From Smittium culicis (lineage: Eukaryota > Kickxellomycota > Harpellomycetes > Harpellales > Legeriomycetaceae): 20,670 bases of DNA. Positions within the stretch are counted from its first letter, which is position 1. Every line of letters begins with the position of its first letter. The DNA is taken from contig LSSN01000928.1 in the NCBI GenBank assembly GCA_001970855.1, positions 1 to 20,670 on the forward strand, written 5' to 3'. Below the pieces are notes generated by a model. It did not search any database. It was not told the origin of the DNA and saw only the letters and a program-made list of their open reading frames with translations. Positions 10,301 to 16,988 of the stretch are shown one piece after another. The translations under genes and the position numbers were made by a program.

Positions 10301-11156
10301 AATTTAAGCTTGATGAAGGGGCAGATGGTTGAATAGATTCTTCGATAGGTAAAACTTCATTATTTACATTTTCAATAGATTCTTCATTAATTGGGGTAAT
10401 ATTTGTAATATTTTGAGGTGGGGCTTCGGAAAAATCTTCAGCATTATGATTTGAATTTTGCTCAGAGTTATTAAAGTGTTGATCGATATCATCATTAATT
10501 ATATTTAAAGAATCTTCAAAGGGGATATACTCGATCTCATCTTCGGGAGAAATACTTTCTGAAGAGGGGCATATTTCAATTAGTTCAGGATCGATCCAAG
10601 GTACTGAAAAGGAGGAGTCTTTATCTTCAGATTTAAACATCCATTTTTTTCTAGGATTTTGTGTGCCGAAAAATAGAAAGCTTTCGAATAAGCTCATTGG
10701 ATCTCTCCAATTTAAATCAAAGAATGATGATTTTGAGCTTGCGGCAGGGTTTTTATTTGGGATATGGATATTACTGAACTTCCTACCGTTATTGGACAGC
10801 TTGGAAAAAGAATGAGGGCCTTTAGCTGGCTTAAATAGTTTTTTTTTGTTTGATGACTTTAACTTGTTTAATCTATTGTGGGCATTTAGCTTCGATTTTT
10901 CAACCAGGGATAGCTTCTGATCTAGCTCAGGGTATGTTGAAATAATTGCATTTCGAAGAGGGGCATTTTCAGCTAACAAACCCCTAGTTGGAATTGCAGA
11001 GCTTTCGGTATCGTTAAGGGTTGAAGATAAAAAGGGTTTAGATTTACCCTTCTTCTTTACAACTTTACCTGTTTTTGAGGCCTTGGTGACTTTTGGGGTG
11101 GAGGCTGAGGAAGGGGTTTTTTGGGTTTCAATTGATGGTGGGATATCTTTTCCCAT
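7350..11156 (-). CDS. Asn/Ser-rich protein with C-terminal FxF motifs, possible nucleoporin
   Basis: Single-exon frame of 1268 residues. I do not recognise a folded domain with certainty. The N-terminus is basic (Lys-rich 22-40, then NKKKLFKPAKG near 103-113), followed by an aromatic block SSFFDLNWRDPMSLFESFLF (143-162) and RKKWMF, then a long acidic Asn/Ser/Thr-rich disordered stretch. The C-terminal 136 residues carry NNNFSFGKP, GTFVFNKP, LPSFKF, NNFTFS and LPQYKF, and two copies of a module beginning FSHV (about 1177 and 1240) and ending D(N/D)LPx(F/Y)KF. FxF/FxFG motifs separated by polar residues with nearby lysines are typical of nucleoporins of the Nup1/Nup124/Nup153 kind, which line the pore and bind karyopherins. 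That assignment rests on composition and motifs only; a chromatin or cytoskeletal low-complexity protein is an alternative. It is divergent to the acid phosphatase gene across 3.3 kb. Confidence 0.45.
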   Translation of the reverse strand: MGKDIPPSIETQKTPSSASTPKVTKASKTGKVVKKKGKSKPFLSSTLNDTESSAIPTRGLLAENAPLRNAIISTYPELDQKLSLVEKSKLNAHNRLNKLKSSNKKKLFKPAKGPHSFSKLSNNGRKFSNIHIPNKNPAASSKSSFFDLNWRDPMSLFESFLFFGTQNPRKKWMFKSEDKDSSFSVPWIDPELIEICPSSESISPEDEIEYIPFEDSLNIINDDIDQHFNNSEQNSNHNAEDFSEAPPQNITNITPINEESIENVNNEVLPIEESIQPSAPSSSLNLLEPIITNTKFDTTINKSSIESSSDSKAILSDPFPSPAQSDQKVLTDDQCTPNPDNIEFKDNKSYNDESITSPILQKVISPLVKPSTSDDILITDTTTSASNSENDAPISFPKGGSVDKTIVESTENSADASLEIPNEFSDTHKNHSLSPNHDDTHTNNQDYNYEIPTSHKTNHEAFANELVNDPNSAENDEYMEFNNPQKDLEDNLQLISNQNLSLDNMDYLLSNKSQTSKNHENSLIFSNRNSSLNFKNIPLSIFNNESHNQTSSSNSQDNIAHIWPTKNMYDVSHNGTLSSIFKRPSDKPPHFHKMNSDNLDYTTTSVQNSSKKMKVESFDSFSSCLSAIGLKSNRRLGRSVSLMQGTEKLKKLNIRNSNPPGHAPYFGVGYRGESSPFQKLNINYHFSNTSGLAHEPKSSPKISTSKIAPELGSTIEKNSQIDQSLENSKSKQPASVTAKVLLNIIKSSDSDSINSPMTSRLNDRLSDNTNEHQLNPSNELINSKNSHEFNGSESITFNKLKGPQFQFIKKQNKSPRKSLQPELLSSIDKSTDSTPSLQNRSMDILFQTAPEEVKSRVNLSTIIRQPDEIPNDSTNNYKRMHIDSDNLQIKNNTEIVPNAQQLKSHLNNNKKFMVTRSRRQNGYSMFSTNDNTQDLRLPFQSSFQIRKKKALNVEMDMGMDIDVNSPKVSERAITLSNAPSTSLNQKSNFNTKILDSTKVPETSTIQPNQISTKITNSLFNANSPITSFPISQSLESSSLFKPVSVDAPVTIDIHPKLEKNSNESSSLINANANQNIFSIPKYEKQDLVTSFNAEKGGNLDSNSSNLLGNDISIRSTHPSTLSSSEAHQKNNNFSFGKPALDNQSTDGTFVFNKPKYANIGVSGSSMDNLPVSNSARFSHVIKEMLPKSVNKGADNLPSFKFIYPNSSKSSELNKNNKASYNNFTFSVSENLSKNSLTNKFSHVPEFNEIYSLILNLNQDDLPQYKFNR

Positions 11157-11870
11157 ACTTTTTGATTTATTATTTTATAATAGATAGATCGTAGATAAAA
11201 TTTTACAGTGAAGAAGAATAATATAAGGTTTTTAAGATTATAGTTTGTCTTATATCGGAGTTTTTGGTTACAATATCTCGTAGTCATTAATTTAATAGCT
11301 ATATTTTTTTTGCGCCTAAAATATTGAATTGATCAAAACTAATAAATCTATTCCAAAAAAACTCAACTAGACTCCCAACGATTTCTATTGGCTTTAATCA
11401 TGCATTCTTTGTCTAATTAAGAATGACCATTTGCTAGCATCGTATAGTAGATTGTAATTATTTGTTTTTATTCGCTGGATTCTATTATCTCTATTTGTAT
11501 TAATATTTATCAGTGGAAGAAATTTATTAATTGGCCACAATGATTTTAACACCCAATTTCCTCTATTTTGTATTTTAAGTGTTAGTAATGTTTATACGTT
11601 AAATCATTATTTAGTTATAGCAAATCTCCTATCGTAAACAAAACTCTCCAATTACTGTAATTTATTAACATTCCCTACATTCTCTACTAATTACTTTAAA
11701 GTATTTTCTTTACTAGTAAAAGAATGTCTAAAGTTTCTGTTAAATATAATATTTTTTAAAGTAATTTATATTTTGATTGTCCGAAAATAAAAATGATCAA
11801 TACAGACATTTCAATATTTCATTCATTAATAACTAAATAAGTCAATTCTGCATATCCAGCCTTGTATGCC

Positions 11871-11997
11871 GCGCGATTAAGTACTGTTAGTTTGAGCGTC
11901 AACTTAAAATACTTACTTTTAAGAAAGTAGTAAGCTTAGCTTAGCGCGAGAATGGTGGTCTCATTGATTCTATATTTTTATTCAATTATGTGCGCGA
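11871..11997. promoter_or_regulatory. cluster of three GCGCGA boxes
   Basis: GCGCGA occurs at 11871-11876, 11944-11949 and 11992-11997, all in the same orientation, in otherwise A+T-rich DNA about 0.7-0.85 kb upstream of the minus-strand gene. Read on the minus strand, toward that gene, they are TCGCGC, similar to E2F- or SBF/MBF-type G1/S sites. The factor is a guess; the clustering is what is seen. Confidence 0.3.
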
Positions 11998-12704
11998 GTA
12001 ATATAGTTGTGATAATCAAACATTTATAAAATATTTTAAAAAAGTAGTATATCTTTTACTTCAGAAATTGACTTTTACTTAAACTTTAAAATATTCACAT
12101 GACTTTTGCTGATTCAATAACTCACAAAATTCTACAAAGTCATTTCATTTCAACTGCTTTCTACAATTCATTATCTCACACATAAATTTTTTTCTACATA
12201 GTATCTAAATGTATAAGTTAAAAAAAAATTCTGGTTTAATATTCTGTCAAATTTTTAATGATTATTCTTAGGAATTGAAGTTTAATTACATATTACTGAT
12301 GGTTATAAACCTCTTCTCTCAATAAAATAGCTCTTTTTATTAAACTCAGGCTAAATTTATTTAAAACACACTGATATTCACGCTCATTCTTATATAAAAT
12401 TAATGAAAAAATTATCCTTTATTACTAAACTTTACATTGCAAAACATCAGCAAATAATAAACTTGCTTTTAAACCATAAACGAATCAATTAATTCATTTT
12501 TTCAAAGGGCGTTGGACGGGAAAGGGTTAATCTAATTGACTCGATTAGTTTATGTTATTATTATCTCTAACTGGTTAGAAATTCATTTCAACTTTCCTTG
12601 TATTTAAATGGTAAAAATAAAATAGTTTTTTTTTAATTGGAAACTAATTTTTTAAGCGATTTTATACACTGTAACTAATTACAACTGTAAGCCTTCTCTT
12701 TGTA

Positions 12705-12732
12705 GAGTATTCCTCAACACTGAGAATAACTC
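12705..12732. repeat. bulged hairpin
   Basis: GAGTATTC-CTCA and TGAG-AATAACTC fold into eleven pairs with two single-base bulges and the loop ACAC. No gene context explains it. Confidence 0.3.
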
Positions 12733-13738
12733 CTAATTGAATTACTAGCGCAACATGTAATTTTTATTAATTATTTGCTGAAAAAAAAAACCCCCATAGA
12801 AAAAAATGTCTGATTCTCCAGAGAATGTCACATATGAAGGAGATTTTGGTCAAAAAAATCAATTCTATCTGTACATTTGAGTGTCTGTTACAAAGGTTAG
12901 GACTTGATCTATTATAATTTTCCTGCACAGCTATTTTACTTGAGCTTTTGAAGCGCTATAAAATATTATAGTGTGGATTTTCTGGCAAAGCCTTAAGAGC
13001 CGTCTAATTCATATTAGCGAATAGAATTGCTTGAAAAGAAATGCACTGCATTTCAAGAGAATCTCCAATGGTAACTTTGAGTTAAAAGAAGGATTTGTTT
13101 CAAATACTTGGTACAACAATTAACTCTTGAATCATAATTTTTATTCATATATAATTGGACAAATGTGCTTATCTAAAAAAATAATTGTTTCAGAGCTGTG
13201 TTTTAAAGTTTTATTGAATAATTTGGTTTAGATGAAACAATTTTGAGTTAATTTATTCATGATTAAACTATTTTTCCTGCTAAAGCTGCTCAATTAAAGC
13301 ATTTTTTTCAAATAATAGCCCTCGAATTATTTATATTGAATTTCAGAGTAAAAATAGATCAAATATCTTACCAAAAATATGGTGGGTACTACTAAATGAT
13401 CACTTTTTCAAAATCATCGTTCAATAAATAGCCAATATTGGAATACAACTATTATTGTGATATTTTTTGTTACTTTTTTCCATAATTGGTTTATTTCAAT
13501 TTAATAAAAGCTTTTTAAAAAATTAATAGAATATTTTTATCTCACTTACCACCTCCACCGATCTAACAGCATAGTACTCTAGACAAAAATTCATTTGGAT
13601 TATTTTTTGAATGTTCGCGGAGGTGATTTAGCGTCAAATTGTAAATATCATTAGCAGTTAAATGTATTTATTGGATCCCAAAAAAATATATCCGATATAA
13701 ATTTCTAATTCAGTTTTAAATTAATTTAATTTAGGAGG

Positions 13739-13787
13739 TATATATAAGAATCGTCTCCATCCCCTGATTTTCAACACTCATACTCTT
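13739..13787 (+). promoter_or_regulatory. orphan TATA box plus CCATCCCCTG element
   Basis: TATATATAAG (13739-13748) is followed 8 nt later by CCATCCCCTG (13757-13766), TTCAACA and TACTCTT. The second part repeats the element in front of the FHIP gene in the same order. No long reading frame follows. The nearest long gene, the acid phosphatase, starts about 720 nt downstream and has its own TATA-like box at 14371. It could drive a short or non-coding transcript, or be a distal or spliced leader promoter. Confidence 0.4.
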
Positions 13788-14180
13788 GGCCAAATGCATA
13801 ATGGTTTTTTTATAAGATGATGAGAGTAGCTAAAGATAATAATCTTTTTATGATATCTTTTTTTTTACATTTAAGGATTTTATTGGTTTATTTTTCCATA
13901 AAAACGTTTTTTAAATTTTTTTTTACTTATAAAAAGGATAACAGGTTTGTTTTAAAAATTATTTAACGCTGTTTTAAAAAAATTATGGAATTATTATTTG
14001 CTTATATTTTAGGCGCCTTAGTATATGGGTTATTTACTAATGCTTTTTTAATTTTCTTTAGTGTGATTGATTTCTGGTATAATTTCATGGTTAATAGCTT
14101 AATAGATTTAAATAATTGCGATATTGATACAATGCCTTAAAATAATCGGCATTTAAGAAAAAATAACAAATCTACCGAAC

Positions 14181-14215
14181 CGCTATAAGAATTCTTCATT
14201 GGGTACCCTATAGCG
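14181..14215. repeat. nested palindrome cluster
   Basis: CGCTATA (14181-14187) and TATAGCG (14209-14215) are perfect inverted repeats. Between them lie two further perfect palindromes: AAGAATTCTT (14187-14196, sharing one base with the first arm) and GGGTACCC (14201-14208), with CATT between. It sits about 290 nt upstream of the acid phosphatase ATG. A binding site for dimeric regulators or a transcribed stem-loop are both possible. Confidence 0.45.
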
Positions 14216-14370
14216 AAATGTGAATCAAACTTGAAATACAAGCTATTAATAGTGGGGAATTAATTATTCATCAGTACTTTTGTTTGGTAAAAATATTTAA
14301 TTTTAACAAAAAAGTGAATTTTAAAATAATTTTGGGCATATTTAAGCTTAATTTTTGAATGATATTAATC

Positions 14371-14378
14371 TATAAAAT
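14371..14378 (+). promoter_or_regulatory. TATA-like box of the acid phosphatase gene
   Basis: TATAAAAT, 126 nt upstream of the A of the ATG at 14504. Position and sequence fit a TATA box, but such strings are common in this DNA. Confidence 0.3.
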
Positions 14379-14503
14379 AGATATCTCAACGTTTTTTTTA
14401 TTTCTGATTGATGCTACTAATTTTTATAAATATACCAATTTTCAATATTTATTTTGTTTAACTTTTTTTCCGAAAAAAAATATCAGAATTTAGATATTAT
14501 AAT

Positions 14504-16096
14504 ATGAATAAACATACTATTTTAACAGATATCGCGTATGGTTTGATTTTTTTAATTTTGAGCGTTCATTCAAGGCAGCACTTATTTAAGAGTTATAATG
14601 AATCATTTCCAAACCTTTTTAAATCAGAAAAGTATGATATAAACACAAATTTATGTCATGCAGGAAGTATAAAAAATGAAACATACTTGCCGGTTTTAAA
14701 TAGTACTTTGATTTATGTCCAAACATTAGTTAGACATGGGGCTCGAGCGCCTCTTGTAATTATAGGGAATGAAAATGAGGTTTGGAACGACTGCAATTCA
14801 TTAAACACGCGTGCGAGAACAGATGTTTTTGATGGTGGGCCCGTAATAAAGCCTATACAACTAAAAGAGAAAATTATAATTCCGTCGAAAAAGAGCTTTT
14901 TACTGAGCGAAGTGATGTGGAAGGGGAATTGTATTCCAGGTCAAATGACCGATTATGGAAAGCGGCAAGTAATTGAATTAGGGGAAGCTTTCAGGAATGT
15001 TTACATCAACAAGCTAAATTTCTTGAAACACAGTATTGGCGACTTGAATCAAATATACATTAGATCAAGTAATATGGAGTAAAACACGTTTAATATACTA
15101 ATCATAGCATTAATTTTACTTTCCAAGCTTCTGTTTTGAGTTTTAATTAGTTCTTAATGATTTGTACTGATAAGATTTGCATATAGTTTATTAAGATCTT
15201 GACACTTTAAATTTAACAGTTACATATTTTAATTAAATACAAAATTTTATAGAAGAACATTATCTTCATCGAGACATTTTCTGGATGGAATCTATCCTAT
15301 ATACAACAGAGTATCTCCGATATTAGCGGAAGTTGTGATATATCCGCCAGAGATAGACTACCTCAACCCTTACACTATAGCGTGTCCTAAATTAACAAAG
15401 CTTTATGGTAAAATCATGAAATCAAAAGAATACTTGAAACTTGAAAAGGAGACATTAAAACTTATGAAAAAAATTGAGAGGGTAACATTTTTTTATCAAA
15501 AAATTAGCGAGTTGGATCTATCCAGTTGGTATTTTTATTATGACACTCTTATTTCGAGGCATTGCCATGGAAAATCGCCTCTATGTTGTCATGGAGAATG
15601 TATTAATGTTTCCGACTTGAACAAAACGGTGAATAATTTTAAGAGACAGCTAAAAATTTTGTATAAAAGTAGTGAGTATTCGAAGGAGTATACTAACATT
15701 TATGGGGGATATTTACTTCGAGAGCTCGTTTATGAGCTGGAATCAGTTATAAATTTGGATATGCATGGTAGCTCGTCCAAGCTTAATAAGCGGAAATTAA
15801 GTGCATACTTCACGTCCGATTTTACTATTTTGAGCGTTTTAGGCGTTCTTCAGGCCGAAGATAAATTTATTTCTCCTCAACCATTTGCGTCAAACTTAAT
15901 TATAGAATTGTGGAAAAAAGATAATACCGATGGAGAATATAGTATAAGAGTTATACATAACGGGGAAATATTAAAAATTTTAAATGAAATTGATAATCCT
16001 TACAGCTATCAAGATAGTATTCCTTATTCTATATATAAAGAAGTGGTATATAATTCAACAAAAATTAGTGCGAAGAAAGCCTGTTATGGAGAATGA
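14504..16096 (+). CDS. secreted histidine acid phosphatase, two exons; HD motif reads SD
   Basis: Exons 14504-15078 and 15253-16096 join in phase to 472 residues. A hydrophobic N-terminus (AYGLIFLILSVHS) is a likely signal peptide, and several NxS/T sites follow, suggesting the secretory pathway or vacuole. The catalytic motif RHGARAP is at residues 77-83, with the catalytic His at 78. MTDYGKRQVIELGEAFRNVY and then IRSSNMERTLSSSRHFLDG, which spans the splice, match the next two conserved blocks of clade-2 histidine phosphatases. A Cys-containing segment (RHCHGKSPLC near exon 2's middle) also looks family-like. The second active-site motif, normally His-Asp, reads TSDFTILSVLG with Ser380-Asp381: the phosphate-binding His is absent while the proton-donor Asp is kept. 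The family hydrolyses phosphate monoesters at acid pH; substrate is unknown here, and activity may be reduced or altered. PXYLP1-like or ACP6-like members are the nearest types I can suggest. Confidence 0.8.
15079..15252 (+). other. acid phosphatase intron (174 nt)
   Basis: Donor GTAAAA at 15079, acceptor TTTTATAG ending at 15252. The split codon (GA+A, Glu) restores SNME followed by RTLSSSR, the expected family reading, so the in-frame TAA just after the donor is intronic and not a defect. Confidence 0.7.
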
Positions 16097-16437
16097 TAGG
16101 TCTAAGATTTATATATTAAATGAATCTTGCTGTAAAATATTTTGGACAAACTCATAAATTTTCAAGACGAATTTTGGATAATGTAGAATTTAAAAATTGA
16201 ACTATAATATTCTAAAGCATATTATTGCCTCCTTGAATGCTTAAAATGTATAGAATAAAAACATAAATATACAGGTTTGAACTATATTTTCGCTTTGATA
16301 AATGAACCATATTAAATAATTTTATTAAAAGATCCGCGCTAGAGATGTTTTTAAAGATATTATTTACTGAATTGGTGAGTTATTTATGGGCGAATATACG
16401 TTTTGGGATAACGAAGAGTCATAGAACTAAATGCCTG

Positions 16438-16552
16438 TGTTTATTTATATGCTATTTATTTACTAACAATAATGGCTGTTTATTTAATATATATATATAT
16501 AATATAATGACTGTTTATTTATGCTATTTATGAATATTTATATGTTTATTTA
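16438..16552 (+). repeat. degenerate repeats built on TGTTTATTTA
   Basis: TGTTTATTTA occurs at 16438, 16477, 16512 and 16543, twice followed by (AT)GCTATTTAT, with an (AT)n run at about 16488-16500; a fifth copy is at 16904-16913. The core TGTTTA resembles a forkhead-factor site, but a slippage-derived minisatellite explains it equally well. Confidence 0.5.
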
Positions 16553-16642
16553 CTCGAGAATATGTTCCTGAAATAGATTTACAATATCTTGGGATAAAGG
16601 CTTCAGCTAATCAGAACCGTGCATGAATGAATCGCGTGAATT

Positions 16643-16704
16643 ATTGGCCACTTAATGGGCGATGATCATGTGAAAAAAAGAATTGTAGGCAAAAATTAGC
16701 CAAT
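16643..16704. promoter_or_regulatory. paired CCAAT boxes
   Basis: ATTGG (16643-16647, reverse CCAAT) and CCAAT (16700-16704), 53 nt apart and about 285-345 nt upstream of the carboxypeptidase ATG, a usual place for HAP-complex sites in fungi. Confidence 0.3.
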
Positions 16705-16710
16705 AAAAGT

Positions 16711-16735
16711 GTTTGAGGGGAGAGTTTGAGGGGAG
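16711..16735 (+). promoter_or_regulatory. 13-bp tandem repeat carrying two AGGGG (STRE-like) cores
   Basis: GTTTGAGGGGAGA is immediately repeated as GTTTGAGGGGAG. Each unit holds AGGGG, the core of the yeast stress-response element. It lies about 255-275 nt upstream of the carboxypeptidase ATG; nutrient- or stress-linked control of a vacuolar protease would make sense but is inferred. Confidence 0.4.
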
Positions 16736-16827
16736 GCTTATAGATATATCGAAAATGGCGACAGTAGAAAATAGGGAGAAACATTAATAAGCGGCAGAAG
16801 CAGAGAGAGAAAACAAAAAGATAAATA

Positions 16828-16848
16828 GTAAGCGGTGAGGTCGCTTAC
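16828..16848. repeat. perfect 7-bp inverted repeat with 7-nt loop
   Basis: GTAAGCG (16828-16834) and CGCTTAC (16842-16848) around GTGAGGT, about 140-160 nt before the carboxypeptidase ATG, in a purine-rich tract. It could be a protein-binding palindrome or a stem-loop in the 5' leader. Confidence 0.4.
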
Positions 16849-16988
16849 AGTTGGAGAAAGTATCAGTTCAGTTTTCTATATCTATTCCTATTTCTAATTA
16901 TTCTGTTTATTTATCAGTTGTAGTATTCTATCATATATTCTTAATATAAGCCAAATCCACTTTATAGATTTATTATATCTGCCTAGAC

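Larger units (their letters stand above)
11157..14503. other. 3.3-kb divergent intergenic region with regulatory-looking elements
   Basis: Separates the nucleoporin-like gene (-) from the acid phosphatase gene (+), so both promoters lie here. Most is plain A+T-rich sequence. Distinct items are three GCGCGA boxes (11871, 11944, 11992), a bulged hairpin at 12705-12732, an orphan TATA box with a pyrimidine-rich element (13739-13787), two hydrophobic short open frames (13817-13966, 49 codons; 13985-14140, 51 codons) and a palindrome cluster (14181-14215). No conserved protein or RNA gene was recognised. Confidence 0.5.
16097..16988. other. intergenic region and carboxypeptidase promoter
   Basis: Holds the 3' flank of the acid phosphatase gene (AATAAA at 16254-16259, 158 nt after the stop), then a repeat-rich stretch and a purine-rich stretch before the carboxypeptidase start. 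Individual elements are listed separately. A 62-codon open frame over 16345-16533 is rejected because it is largely the T-rich repeats. Confidence 0.5.

Noticed and set aside
11057..11287. 76-codon minus-strand frame overlapping the start of the nucleoporin-like gene
   Set aside because: Its Pro/Lys-rich end is the shifted reading of the real N-terminus.
11910..11960. Start of U1 snRNA (ATACTTAC string)
   Set aside because: The following bases do not match U1 and no Sm site or fold was evident.
13545..13580. Minus-strand exon ending in a GTAAGTGAG donor
   Set aside because: Only a few codons are open before it and no matching acceptor or protein motif was found.
15079..15252. Acid phosphatase disrupted between residues 191 and 192
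   Set aside because: A 174-nt intron restores the conserved reading across the gap.
16345..16533. 62-codon plus-strand frame
   Set aside because: Mostly encoded by the TGTTTATTTA/(AT)n repeats.
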